Source of the DNA: Candidatus Coproplasma excrementigallinarum
GTDB lineage: Bacteria > Bacillota > Clostridia > Christensenellales > Borkfalkiaceae
Assembly (NCBI GenBank): GCA_018714625.1
Contig: DVNE01000037.1
Location: forward strand, 1-48,525
DNA length: 48,525 nt
Direction: 5' to 3'
In this document: one piece after another, positions 27,862-38,078 of the stretch
Numbering within the stretch: the first letter of the stretch is position 1
Layout: the number at the start of each line of letters is the position of its first letter
Notes under the pieces: model-generated
Databases searched by the model: none
Seen by the model: the letters and a program-made list of their open reading frames with translations, nothing else
Told to the model about the DNA's origin: nothing
Position numbers and translations under genes: made by a program

Positions 27862-30348
27862 CTACATACGCATCTGCACGTTGCCGCCCTCGTAGTCTGA
27901 CTTCTGCTTGAGGGCAACTACCTTTACGGGGCTCAAAGGCGGGTTGCGCTTTAGCACCTTTCCCTTGGTAACTCTGTTTTCTATGGACAGCTCCTCGGTG
28001 TTGAGTTCGGCAACCGTGCCGTCCTTGTTTATGACCGCAATGGTGTACGGGATTGTTACATAGTCGGCAAAGAGCAGTTTTTTGCAGTCCTTTACGTCGG
28101 CTATGATTACGCCCTTGCAGGCGCGGCCTATGGGGTCTATCAGCGAGGATATTACGCGCTTAAAACCGCCCGCCGCCGTTACGACGACTATTTCGCCCTC
28201 GCCGTTTATCTGCGAAGCGAAGATGCACTCGTCATTTTCTCCGAGCGCAATGCCGCGCACGCCGCCTGCCACCCTGCCCTGAACGGGCAGATTATCCTTT
28301 ACGGCGTTGAGGGCAAAACCCGCGTTATTTACAAAGAACATTGTGGAAAATTCGTCGGTATCGTACGTCTCCACATTGATTACCGCGTCGCCGTCCTTCA
28401 GCTTTATGGCCTGGTAATAGCCCTTGTTCAGGCTGTATTCCGACCACGGCGTGCGCTTTACCATGCCGAGCTTGGTAAAGAATAGCACATCGCCGCGCAT
28501 CTCTTCCTTGGTAAACAGCGTAACCGCCTTTTCGCCCTCGAAGGCGTCGGGGCACAGCTCGTGCACGGTGAGGCCTGCGGCCTTGTAGTCGGTGGGGTCT
28601 ACGTTGTCGAGGTCGATATAGACGCAGTTGCCCATATCGGTAAAGCATATAAGGCGCGCGTCCGAGCCTGTAAACACAATCTGCGTATGCATTGAAGAGA
28701 GCTTGGCATTTGCAGAAAGCGGCTTTTTGAATTTTGAGACAAATTCCGATTTTTCTGTAAACTTGACCCTGCCGTCGGCCGTGAGCGATACCGCCCACTC
28801 CGTAACGGCGCGCTTTATGTCCTCGCGGCGGACATATATGTCCTCAAGCGCGCCCTTTATTTCTGAGCGGCGCGGGCAGGGATACTTCTTTTTGATTTCG
28901 AGTATCTCTTTTTTTACTATGTCCATCTGCATGGACTTGTCGCCTATCACCTTGGTGAGGTAGGCTATCTTCTTTTTAAGTTCTTCGAGTTCCTGCTCGA
29001 GCTTGTAGACTTCCAGCTTGGCGAGGCGGGCGAGCCTTAAATCGAGTATGGCCTGCGCCTGGCGCTCTGAAAGGCTGAAGGTGTCCATCAACTTTTTGCG
29101 CGCGTCGGGCGTGCTTTCGGCATTCTTTATTATGCGCACGACTTTGTCTATGTTGTGTACGCCGATTATCAGACCCTCGAGAATGTGCTGGCGCGCCTGA
29201 GCCTCCTTCAGCTCGTACTTGGCCCTTCTCAGCACAACGAGGCGCTGGTAGCTTACATAATACCTTATTATATCCAGAAGGCCGAGCTGCTGGGGCTTGC
29301 CGCCCGCGATTGCAACCATGTTTATGCCGAAGGTACACTCCAGGTCGGTGTACTTTAAAAGCACGGACAGAATGGCGTCTATGTCCGCTTCCTTCTTGCA
29401 GGTTATAACGGCGCGCATGCCCGTTCTGTCTGACTCATCCACTATGTCCGTTATGTCGGAGAGGACGTCCTTGCGCTGCTCCTTGAGCAGCATTATCTTA
29501 CGCAGCAGTTCTGCCTTGTTGGTCTGGTAGGGAAGTTCGGTTATAACTATCAGCTTTTTGCCGCCCTTGTCCGTCTCCACCGAATACTTTGCGCGCAGCG
29601 TTATCTTGCCCTTGCCCGTCTCGTATGCCTGCACCAGCTCGTTGGCAATTATATACCCACCCGTTGAAAAGTCGGGGCCGGGGATTATCTTCATCATATC
29701 CTTTAAGGATATGCGTGGATTATCTATATAGGCGCACACGCCGTCTATCACCTCGCCGAGGTTGTGCGTGGGGATATTGGTGGCAAGTCCCACAGCTATG
29801 CCGTTTGCGCCGTTTACGAGCAGGTTGGGAAATCTGCCAGGCAGAATGTCGGGCTCGAGCAGACTGTCGTCAAAGTTGAATGAAAAGGGCACGGTCTCCT
29901 TGTCGAGGTCGCGCAAAAGCTCCATTGCCAGCGGCTCGAGCCTGGCCTCGGTGTATCTCATAGCCGCGGCCGGGTCGCCGTCTACCGAACCGAAGTTGCC
30001 GTGTCCGTTCACAAGCGTCATGCGCATATTGAAGTCCTGCGCCATGCGCACCATTGCGTCGTAGACCGAGCTGTCGCCGTGAGGGTGGTACTTGCCCATG
30101 CAGTCGCCCACTATCCTCGCCGACTTTTTGTGCGGCTTGTCGGGCGTGAGACCCATCTCCAACATTGTATATAAAATACGCCTCTGGACGGGTTTGAGGC
30201 CATCCTCCACGCGCGGGAGAGCCCTGTCGAGAATGACAAATTCCGCATACGGGAGCATGGACTGGGGCATTACCTCCTCTATGGGCGTTATGAAAACATT
30301 GCCCTGCGGAATGGATGTCTGAAAATTTCCGTCGTTCTTCTTTGCCAT
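27862..30348 (-). CDS. parC: Type IIA topoisomerase A subunit, topoisomerase IV-like
   Basis: [47 protein letters not shown]. The GyrA-box QRRGGKG is absent at the expected place ([20 protein letters not shown]), favouring ParC over GyrA. Confidence 0.82.
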   Translation of the reverse strand: MAKKNDGNFQTSIPQGNVFITPIEEVMPQSMLPYAEFVILDRALPRVEDGLKPVQRRILYTMLEMGLTPDKPHKKSARIVGDCMGKYHPHGDSSVYDAMVRMAQDFNMRMTLVNGHGNFGSVDGDPAAAMRYTEARLEPLAMELLRDLDKETVPFSFNFDDSLLEPDILPGRFPNLLVNGANGIAVGLATNIPTHNLGEVIDGVCAYIDNPRISLKDMMKIIPGPDFSTGGYIIANELVQAYETGKGKITLRAKYSVETDKGGKKLIVITELPYQTNKAELLRKIMLLKEQRKDVLSDITDIVDESDRTGMRAVITCKKEADIDAILSVLLKYTDLECTFGINMVAIAGGKPQQLGLLDIIRYYVSYQRLVVLRRAKYELKEAQARQHILEGLIIGVHNIDKVVRIIKNAESTPDARKKLMDTFSLSERQAQAILDLRLARLAKLEVYKLEQELEELKKKIAYLTKVIGDKSMQMDIVKKEILEIKKKYPCPRRSEIKGALEDIYVRREDIKRAVTEWAVSLTADGRVKFTEKSEFVSKFKKPLSANAKLSSMHTQIVFTGSDARLICFTDMGNCVYIDLDNVDPTDYKAAGLTVHELCPDAFEGEKAVTLFTKEEMRGDVLFFTKLGMVKRTPWSEYSLNKGYYQAIKLKDGDAVINVETYDTDEFSTMFFVNNAGFALNAVKDNLPVQGRVAGGVRGIALGENDECIFASQINGEGEIVVVTAAGGFKRVISSLIDPIGRACKGVIIADVKDCKKLLFADYVTIPYTIAVINKDGTVAELNTEELSIENRVTKGKVLKRNPPLSPVKVVALKQKSDYEGGNVQMRM

Positions 30349-30360
30349 AGTCCTCTTACC

Positions 30361-32445
30361 TTAATCGTAGTAATCGCCTGCGGAGGGCTTGCCCTCTTCC
30401 TTGAAATGCACCTTCTCTATAAAGCCGTCAACCTTGTTGAAGTTGGCGTTTTCGTTAAGAAATTCCTTTCTGCCGTCAACCTTGTCGCCCATGAGCATAT
30501 CTATCACTCTGCCCGCCTCGGCAATGTCCTCTATGGTGACCTGTATGAGGTTGCGCGTTGCGGGGTCCATTGTCGTCTCCCAGAGCTGGTCGGCAGACAT
30601 TTCGCCGAGACCCTTATATCGCTGTATCTGGTAGCCCTTGCCCACCTTTTTAATCTTTTCGTCGAGCTCCTTGTCGTCGTAGGCGTACTCGGCGACGTCC
30701 TTTTTGTAGACCTTATAGAGGGGCGGCATGCCTATATACACGCAGCCCGCCTTGATGAGGTCGCACATATATTTGAAAAAGAAGGTGAGCAGAATGCAGC
30801 GTATGTGCATTCCGTCCTGGTCTGCATCGGAGAGGATTATAACCTTTTTATACCTCGTCTTTTCCACGTCGAACGACTTGCCGAACCCCGCGCCGATGGC
30901 CGAGATAAGCGTTTTGAGCTCCTCGTTCTGAAGCGCCTGCAGGGCGCTCTTTTTCTGTACGTTGAGCGGCTTGCCGCGCAGGGGAAGTATGGACTGGAAC
31001 TGGCGTATGCGCGCCTGCTTTGCAGTGCCGCCTGCCGAGTCGCCCTCCACTATGAACAGCTCGTTCTTTTCGGGGTCTCTGCCAGAGCACGCGGCGAGCT
31101 TGCCCACAAGATTGAGACCGTCGTTTTCAGAGGCGGCCTTGGCTACGTCCCTCTCGTGTCTGTGCTTGATTCTGTCGTCGGCGGCAAACTTGGCCTTGCG
31201 CGCTATTTCGTCAAACACGGGCTTGTTGCCGCGCGTTTCCATCAGCTTTTTAAGCCCCTCGAGCACTACCTGCTCGACTACGGGCTTTACTTCGGGGTTG
31301 CCGAGCTTGGTCTTTGTCTGACCTTCAAACTCAACGTTGTTCATCTGAACGGTGAGCACAGCCGTAAGCCCCTCCTTTATGTCGTCTACAATGAAGGGCG
31401 CGTCCTTGGCCTTTAAAACGCCGTTCTGGCGGGCGTACTCGTTTACCGCCTTCAGAAGGCCGTTTCTGAAGCCCGTTTCGTGATAGCCGCCCTCCACCGT
31501 GGAGATGTTATTTACAAATGAATATAGATTTTCCGTATCCTCCTTGGTGTGCAGAACGGCAAATTCCACCTTTATTTTGGAGGGCGCAAAGCCCTTTATG
31601 GTAATATCCTTTACAGCCGAATAGTAGAGCGGCGTAGAATACGCCTTGGCAGAGTCTGCGCTGAGGTAGTTTACAAAGTCCACAAGTCCGCCGTCGTAGC
31701 GGAAACTTACGCGCTCCTTGGGCGGCAGTTTTTCCTTTATCTCCTCGCCGTCGTCGCCCGTGCGGGTGCGGTACAGGGTGCGCTCGTCCTCAAAGTTTAT
31801 GGTTACGCCCTTATTTAAAAAGGCCAGCTCTTTGAGGCGCTTGTATATCGTTTCGTAGTTCCACTCTATCGTTTCAAAGACGCGGTCGTCGGGCATAAAG
31901 CGCACAAAAGTGCCGCGCACTCCCGCCTTTGCGCCCGTGTCCTTGAGCGGGCCGTCGGGCACGCCGCACAGCCATTTTTTGTTCTTTGAGTCGTAGGTCG
32001 AGGTAAAGCGCATAGCGTACGTCTTGCCGCGGCAGACTTCCACCTCCAGCCAGCGCGAAAGGGCGTTTGTGACCGAAGCGCCCACGCCGTGCAGTCCGCC
32101 AGAAAAGGCGTAGTTGCCCGAATCAAACTTGCCGCCCGCGTGCAGTTTGGTAAATATCAGCTCGACGCCGGAAATCCCGGCCTTTTTATTTATATCGGTG
32201 GGCATACCGCGCCCGTTGTCCTGAACGGAGGCAGAGCCGTCCTTCCACAGTTTAACCGTAATTTCGTCGGCATAGCCGTTGGCTGCCTCGTCTATGGCGT
32301 TATCTACTATTTCCCAAAGAATGTGGTGCAGTCCGCGCACGCCCGTAGAGCCGATATACATGCCGGGGCGAATGCGTACTGCCTCCAGTCCCTCTAAAAT
32401 TTTAAGGTCGTCGGCGACGTAAGAGCCGTCTTTTTTTACAGCCAT
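30361..32445 (-). CDS. parE: Type IIA topoisomerase B subunit, topoisomerase IV-like
   Basis: LEAVRIRPGMYIGSTGVRGLHHILWEIVDNAIDEA, EGDSAGGTAKQARIRQFQSILPLRGKPLNV, adjacent to the ParC-like gene. Confidence 0.85.
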   Translation of the reverse strand: MAVKKDGSYVADDLKILEGLEAVRIRPGMYIGSTGVRGLHHILWEIVDNAIDEAANGYADEITVKLWKDGSASVQDNGRGMPTDINKKAGISGVELIFTKLHAGGKFDSGNYAFSGGLHGVGASVTNALSRWLEVEVCRGKTYAMRFTSTYDSKNKKWLCGVPDGPLKDTGAKAGVRGTFVRFMPDDRVFETIEWNYETIYKRLKELAFLNKGVTINFEDERTLYRTRTGDDGEEIKEKLPPKERVSFRYDGGLVDFVNYLSADSAKAYSTPLYYSAVKDITIKGFAPSKIKVEFAVLHTKEDTENLYSFVNNISTVEGGYHETGFRNGLLKAVNEYARQNGVLKAKDAPFIVDDIKEGLTAVLTVQMNNVEFEGQTKTKLGNPEVKPVVEQVVLEGLKKLMETRGNKPVFDEIARKAKFAADDRIKHRHERDVAKAASENDGLNLVGKLAACSGRDPEKNELFIVEGDSAGGTAKQARIRQFQSILPLRGKPLNVQKKSALQALQNEELKTLISAIGAGFGKSFDVEKTRYKKVIILSDADQDGMHIRCILLTFFFKYMCDLIKAGCVYIGMPPLYKVYKKDVAEYAYDDKELDEKIKKVGKGYQIQRYKGLGEMSADQLWETTMDPATRNLIQVTIEDIAEAGRVIDMLMGDKVDGRKEFLNENANFNKVDGFIEKVHFKEEGKPSAGDYYD

Positions 32446-32696
32446 CCTAAAACTTTCTCCAATAAACTAAGTAAAAATGCCGTATTGCAAAAATGTTTCC
32501 GCAAAAACGCAAATTGTTGATATTATCTATGCTATTATACCACATTTTGTGTTTTTTTGCAAGACATAGAACAATATTTTCAAATTAGTATGCGCAATTA
32601 TCAGCAATAATGTTAAACGGCCTTATCCTGAATATTCCATAAAACTAATTTATTACGGCTCAATACAACCTGAGATTTCACACTCTGAATAGGAAA

Positions 32697-32738
32697 AAAA
32701 TGCTGCGGCGCAGGCTTTTGCCTGCGCCGCAGCATTTT
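32697..32738. terminator. Long perfect hairpin terminator
   Basis: AAAATGCTGCGGCGCAGGC-tttt-GCCTGCGCCGCAGCATTTT (19-bp arms). Confidence 0.8.
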
Positions 32739-32895
32739 AATTGGAATTATCGGCTGCACCTGAAGGTGCATATATTATTTTTTTAAGTTGTCGGCAAAAT
32801 GCTTCGTTTTGCAAACTGTAAGTTTTCTTCTTGCTCAACCTCTGCTCTCAGGGCTGAAACCCGTTCAGCGGACAAAGCGTTGAGTTGAAACAGCA

Positions 32896-35349
32896 TTACT
32901 TGGAAACCTTTTTCCTTGCGGATACGCGCTTTACCTCGGCCTCGTCTATCACGTCTATATCACCTTTTTCCTTGGGTTTGATAACGATTAAGAGCACTAT
33001 ACCGATGAGTGCAACGCCCGCAATGCTGAGGAGCACTATCGAGGCAACGTTGTCCTGTACCCAGGTGTCTTCGCCATAGACGGGGTCAGCCGCGGCAGAT
33101 ACGCTTATTGCCATATAGCTTACTATGGGGTCGGTGAGGTAGGTGCTGTCCTCCGCCTCGAGCCTTATTACATAGAAGGAGTTGGCGTCGGCTTCCTGAG
33201 GAATAAACGTAAGCGCACTGGAATCCCATTCGTATGCGGAATACAAATCATAGTCTTCCTCTGTTTCGTCAAGGTCGTCGAGCGCAGGTATAAGCGTGAA
33301 GTACTGCCTGTATGCGCGGAAGAAATTTTCATCCTCGGCAAGGCTGGAGGAAAGACCTTTTATAAGCTGTGCATATGATATGGTCTTGCCGGTATCTTCG
33401 GTATAGGCACGCCTGTCGAACACATAGAGCGAATAGTTTGTGCTGTAATTGGAAGAGAGGCCGGTGATATCGAAACTGTCAGCAGAATACTTCGTTCCTA
33501 CAAAGCCTATGTCCTGACCTTCGGGGTCGGTGACGGTAAGGCCGCCGTAGTTTACAGTAAATTCAAACACAGGAACGTAGTCTACAAGCTTGCTCTTTGC
33601 AGGGTCTTCAAGCAGGGAGGCAAGGTCGCTTGCCGCAAATTTTACTATGACGGGCTCGCCGTTCTCGTCCATCACTTCATTGCCGTCTTCGTCGCGCTCA
33701 ATGTAATACATCTGGTTTTCTGCGGCGTCGGTGGCATAGATGGCAAATCTGTAAAGACCGTCGTCCTCTATCTCTATCGAAAGCTCGTTATATGCAAGCG
33801 AGGTGGACGAACCGGAATCGCTGCCTATATAATATATGGAGAAAGAGAGGTCGCGGTAGGACGTGACATTGTCGCGGATATACTCTTCAAAAGAGGGAAG
33901 ATAGAAATAGTTACCGTCGCCCGCGGAGGCCTTCTGCTCTGCAAGCGCCTCTTCTACGAGCTGCTGATAACCTTCAAAGCCGTTCTCTCCCTCTGCTGCG
34001 TCTGCCGCGGGGCTGTAAGTTGCGCCGAGGTTATCGGCTGTTGCCCTTATGAACTTATACTCTTCGTCGTTGGCAGCGCCTGCCGTTACCGTGCTGAGGT
34101 ATTCAGAAGGGATATACCACTCGAGGAACACGTCATCGGAATTGCCGTTTGAAGCAGTGCTGTCTTTTATGGTGAAGTAAACTTTTACAAGGCACTGCGT
34201 GGTGTAGTCGGGGCCGTTGTCAGCCGCGCCGGGCTTATAGGTATCCGCACCCTTGATTACGGGTGCATCATCGCCGGAAGCAACCTCTATAAAGTTGTTG
34301 GTAGCGTCCGTGCCGTCCTCTTCGCCGTCACCCGTGTAGTTGAGGTTGCCAAGCTCGCGCTGGGCGTTGGTGAGTACGTAGTAGTTGAGCGTGGAGCGGG
34401 GCGAAGTTGCAAGCATATCGATTACCGTGTAATCAATATCTATCGTGCGGCCGTAGTCGAGCGTAGTTATATCTTCGTCGAGGCAGAGCACGGGAGGAGT
34501 ATTGTCGTTTATCCTGCGCGCGTCGCTGCCTTCGGTGGTAACGAGCTCGAAGCTCTGATTGTTGAAGGAATAAAGAACCATCGTAACGGGCTCTTCGGCG
34601 CCCTCTGCAAACTGCGCACTGTAAGTCAAAGGAGTTACAGATGTGCTGCTTGTGGAGGAAACATAACTTGCATAACTGCCGCCCACGTTTTCAAATTTGC
34701 CGTAAACGGTGTTTGCCGAAGTCATGCTCTCCGTATCGTTGGTGACTGCCACAGAGTAAACGCCGCCTGCATAATCAGTAAATGAAATTGTTATGCTCTC
34801 GGGCGAAAGGGCAACCGCGTCCTGAGCGGAAACGACTTCCTCTATCGCGTCGGCGCGCTCGGTGGCGTCTTCGGGAAGAGCCTCGCCTATCTTTACATAC
34901 ACGCTCTCGCCGCGGGCGATGAAGGTGACGTAATTATCGGTTACATCGTCCTTGGTCTGGGTGTACTGCTGGCTCTGGAACTTTATGGTGAACGTTTCAA
35001 AGTTGAGCTCGGGGAAGCCTATCTCGGTAGAGAGGAAACCCTCTTCGGGCACGCCCGTGGGGTTACCGTCTTCACGCGCAGAGGCGAACCAGTGATACGC
35101 AAGGTTTTTGCGGTAGGTCACGGTGCTACTGTCGCTGGCGAACTGGAAGGCCGTATAGTAATTTTCGCCTACGGTCTCCTCCTCTATGGAGGCCTGTCCT
35201 GCCGTATAGAAATAGTTGCTGCCCGTCAGGGTGACAGTTCTGTCTGCCTCGGCGGTGAGCGCCCCGCCCGTGATTGCGGCCGCCGCAGCGAGCGATGCAG
35301 CCGAAATGAGCGCAAGCGATGTTATAGAAATTTTCCTGTTTTTGGTCAT
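32896..35349 (-). CDS. Large exported protein with C-terminal TM anchor, function unknown
   Basis: Signal peptide MTKNRKISITSLALISAASLAAAAAITGGALTAEA; C-terminal SIVLLSIAGVALIGIVLLIVIKPKEKG followed by a basic tail. Confidence 0.75.
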   Translation of the reverse strand: MTKNRKISITSLALISAASLAAAAAITGGALTAEADRTVTLTGSNYFYTAGQASIEEETVGENYYTAFQFASDSSTVTYRKNLAYHWFASAREDGNPTGVPEEGFLSTEIGFPELNFETFTIKFQSQQYTQTKDDVTDNYVTFIARGESVYVKIGEALPEDATERADAIEEVVSAQDAVALSPESITISFTDYAGGVYSVAVTNDTESMTSANTVYGKFENVGGSYASYVSSTSSTSVTPLTYSAQFAEGAEEPVTMVLYSFNNQSFELVTTEGSDARRINDNTPPVLCLDEDITTLDYGRTIDIDYTVIDMLATSPRSTLNYYVLTNAQRELGNLNYTGDGEEDGTDATNNFIEVASGDDAPVIKGADTYKPGAADNGPDYTTQCLVKVYFTIKDSTASNGNSDDVFLEWYIPSEYLSTVTAGAANDEEYKFIRATADNLGATYSPAADAAEGENGFEGYQQLVEEALAEQKASAGDGNYFYLPSFEEYIRDNVTSYRDLSFSIYYIGSDSGSSTSLAYNELSIEIEDDGLYRFAIYATDAAENQMYYIERDEDGNEVMDENGEPVIVKFAASDLASLLEDPAKSKLVDYVPVFEFTVNYGGLTVTDPEGQDIGFVGTKYSADSFDITGLSSNYSTNYSLYVFDRRAYTEDTGKTISYAQLIKGLSSSLAEDENFFRAYRQYFTLIPALDDLDETEEDYDLYSAYEWDSSALTFIPQEADANSFYVIRLEAEDSTYLTDPIVSYMAISVSAAADPVYGEDTWVQDNVASIVLLSIAGVALIGIVLLIVIKPKEKGDIDVIDEAEVKRVSARKKVSK

Positions 35350-35560
35350 AACCTGCTCCGGAAAGACTTATTGGTCTTTTTTGTATGAACGCGACGTGCG
35401 CGCCACTGATTTCTGCGCCGACATTTAAAACCCGTGCGGGCAAAAATATGGTCACGCATAGTCTTACTTTTTAAGTTTACTATTAAAAAAAGTATTTGTC
35501 AAACGCTTTTGTTTGCGGCCGGCAAATACTTTGCAATTTTTCACATTTTTAAGGAATTTT

Positions 35561-36256
35561 TCACGCTTTAACTTCTATGTGAAACAATTTCCAGGGGTTC
35601 TCTGAGAGGGGCGGCTCGGCAATAAAGCGCATCTTTTCGCCCGTTACGGGATGAGGAAAAGTGAGCGAGTACGCCCAGAGCGCAAGCTTGCCCTTGACGG
35701 CGCGTTCGCCGCCGTAGCGCATATCGCCGTAGACAGGCGCGTTGATTGCCGCCATCTGCACCCTTATCTGGTGCGTCCTGCCGGTGTGCAGCTTTATCTC
35801 CGCAAGGGAGAGCGCGCCCTTTTCTTCGAGCACGTTGTAATCGAGGGAGGCAAATTTTGCGCCCTCCTCCGTCTGTGTGCAGACATATACCATATTATTT
35901 ACAGAGTTCTTCCTGAGGTAGTTTTCCAGCGTGCCACTCTTTTTGGAGAGGTTGCCGCAAAGCACGGCGAGATACTTCTTTTCAAAACCGCCGCTTTTGA
36001 GCTGTTCCGACAGGCGCGCCGCCGCCTTGGACGTCTTTGCGTAGACCATAACGCCGCCCGTAGGCCTGTCCAGTCTGTGCACAAGCCCGAGGAAAACATT
36101 GCCGGGTTTGTTGTACTTCTCCTTGATGTAGCGCGAAGCGCAGTCGAAAAGGTTGTCGTCGCCGCTTGCGTCAGGGCAGCAGGCTATGTTCTGCGGCTTT
36201 AAAAGCACAAGGAGGTGATTATCTTCGTACAATATAACAAGTTCTTCTGTCTGCAT
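35561..36256 (-). CDS. RluA family pseudouridine synthase
   Basis: NVFLGLVHRLDRPTGGVMVYAKTSKAAARLSEQ, LHTGRTHQIRVQMAAINAPVYGDMRYG. Confidence 0.94.
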   Translation of the reverse strand: MQTEELVILYEDNHLLVLLKPQNIACCPDASGDDNLFDCASRYIKEKYNKPGNVFLGLVHRLDRPTGGVMVYAKTSKAAARLSEQLKSGGFEKKYLAVLCGNLSKKSGTLENYLRKNSVNNMVYVCTQTEEGAKFASLDYNVLEEKGALSLAEIKLHTGRTHQIRVQMAAINAPVYGDMRYGGERAVKGKLALWAYSLTFPHPVTGEKMRFIAEPPLSENPWKLFHIEVKA

Positions 36257-36302
36257 TTTGCTCCGTATGCGGCTCTGCCGCAAAATTCTTACTTTGAGTT
36301 TA

Positions 36303-37190
36303 TTATTTAATGTCTTTGATTTGCGATGTGAAAACGCCGCTCGCGCCGCAGGGAAGATATATACCCTCTTCGGTGGGCAGGCAGAGTTCGTATGCCTCAG
36401 TGTCGCCGCTGAAATTTTTTAAGGCGAGCTTTAAAATATTGCTTATTACCGTGGGCTGAAGACCTGTGGTATAGCTGTTTACAAGCACGAAGAGCGGGTC
36501 TTCGGCAAGCACGTCGGCACAGCTTACGACAAAGTCGAAAATGTCGTCCTCTATCTTCCACATCTCGCCGCCCGGGCCGCGCCCGTAACTGGGAGGGTCC
36601 ATTATTATGGCGTCGTAGCGGTTGCCGCGCCTTATCTCCTTTTTAATAAACTTGAAGCAGTCGTCTATTATATAGCGTATTCCGCTCTCTATCCCTGAAA
36701 GGCGGGCGTTGCGCCCCGCCCTCTCTACCATTCCCTTGGCCGCGTCCACGTGCGTGACGAGCGCGCCGCTCTTTGCGCACGCAACCGAAGCGCCGCCCGT
36801 GTAGGCAAAGAGATTGAGCACTTTTACCTGGCGTTCGGGATTTTTCTTAAGACGCCCCTCTATGAGCGAGCGCATCATATCCCAGTTGGCGGCCTGCTCG
36901 GGGAAAAGCCCCGTATGCTTGAAGCCCATGGGCTTTACTATGAAACTGAGGTCGCCGTAGGCTATGTTCCACTCCTCGGGCATAGGTCTGCGGTATTCCC
37001 AACCGCCGCCGCCCTTGCCGCTGCGGTGATAGACGGCGTTTATATCTTTATAGGCGTACAGGTCGCGCGAAGGGCGCCAGATGACCTGCGGGTCGGGTCG
37101 CAACAGAACAACGTCTCCCCAACGCTCCAGCTTCATGCCGTCGCCGGTAGCTATTATTGAATAATCCTTCCACCTGTCAGCAACTTTCAT
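36303..37190 (-). CDS. Class I SAM-dependent methyltransferase (RlmI/RlmK-like)
   Basis: VLNLFAYTGGASVACAKSGALVTHVDAAKGMVERAGRNARLSG...YDAIIMDPPSYGRGPGGEMWKIEDD. Start trimmed to MKVADRWKDY. Confidence 0.85.
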   Translation of the reverse strand: MKVADRWKDYSIIATGDGMKLERWGDVVLLRPDPQVIWRPSRDLYAYKDINAVYHRSGKGGGGWEYRRPMPEEWNIAYGDLSFIVKPMGFKHTGLFPEQAANWDMMRSLIEGRLKKNPERQVKVLNLFAYTGGASVACAKSGALVTHVDAAKGMVERAGRNARLSGIESGIRYIIDDCFKFIKKEIRRGNRYDAIIMDPPSYGRGPGGEMWKIEDDIFDFVVSCADVLAEDPLFVLVNSYTTGLQPTVISNILKLALKNFSGDTEAYELCLPTEEGIYLPCGASGVFTSQIKDIK

Positions 37191-37516
37191 AGGCAGAATT
37201 ATACATTGTTTTGCCGCAAAAGTAAAGCAAAACGCCGCCCGCTCCCGCATTACCGCATATAAAAGTATTATAATAATATTGTAATAGCGGCTGTAACGGC
37301 GGCGCGGCCGAAAAACATTGCCATACAGCTGGCGCAGCCCTATGACGCCTGCTACGGCCTGACAATGCCGTCGGGGGTTTATCAGCATTCGCGGCAGCGG
37401 CTGCACTTTCGGGAGCTTGACTGCTTACGGTGCGGGCTGCACTTTCGGCAGACCGCACTTTTTGCAGGCCTATAGAACTTTCGGCGGGCTGATACAAAAG
37501 TTTACGCAAAAATAAG

Positions 37517-37541
37517 GATTGCCCGGCAATGCCGGGCAATC
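37517..37541 (-). terminator. Hairpin at the 3' end of the phage-like operon
   Basis: GATTGCCCGGC-aat-GCCGGGCAATC. Confidence 0.6.
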
Positions 37542-37576
37542 CGCACCAATTTTTCGGGCAATCCGCCCCCTTTGAA

Positions 37577-38074
37577 TTAAACATACTGTTCAAAGAGATT
37601 TTGCAGAGTATAGTAGTACTGGCCGAGATAGTTCTGCGCTGTTGTATCCGCCATAAACAGGTTGAGCCTTTCGGCCGCGTCGGGTATGGACATATAGTAG
37701 TTGCGCACTATCTGATAGCGGTCGAGATAGGACAGCGAATAGTCTACAATATATCCGGGCTCTTCGTCGCCGCCCCCGCTCGGTTTGTCGTCGTCCGCCG
37801 TGGGCACATTGAGCGAAAGGTTATACACAAGGTTGTCCTTTAAAATTTCAACCTGCTTTTCATACTCCGCGTCCAGCTCGGCGCACTTGTCGGTGTACAG
37901 ACTGGAGTTGAGCATACCTGCCGAAAGCACAATGTTATAAAAGGTCTGTTTGTCCCTTTCAAGCTCGCTTGTAAGCTCGTTCTTGTCCTGCTGGGCGGTG
38001 CGCAGCAACCTCATCTGCACGGTGGAGAGCGCCAGCAACTCCTCCTCGGTCATTTCTATGATATCAAACTCCAA
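37577..38074 (-). CDS. Phage-module terminal gene, unknown function
   Basis: 165 aa ORF, mostly helical with an acidic linker (DDDKPSGGGDEEPG), 4 bp after the preceding gene of the cassette. Confidence 0.6.
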   Translation of the reverse strand: MEFDIIEMTEEELLALSTVQMRLLRTAQQDKNELTSELERDKQTFYNIVLSAGMLNSSLYTDKCAELDAEYEKQVEILKDNLVYNLSLNVPTADDDKPSGGGDEEPGYIVDYSLSYLDRYQIVRNYYMSIPDAAERLNLFMADTTAQNYLGQYYYTLQNLFEQYV

Positions 38075-38078
38075 TAAC

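Noticed and set aside
30406-31416. 336-aa plus-strand ORF opposite parE
   Set aside because: Antisense shadow.
32745-32890. Possible structured ncRNA downstream of the 817-aa exported gene
   Set aside because: Contains small stems (TGCACCT-ga-AGGTGCA plus T-run), but a simple 3' UTR/terminator explains it; too weak to call without covariation.
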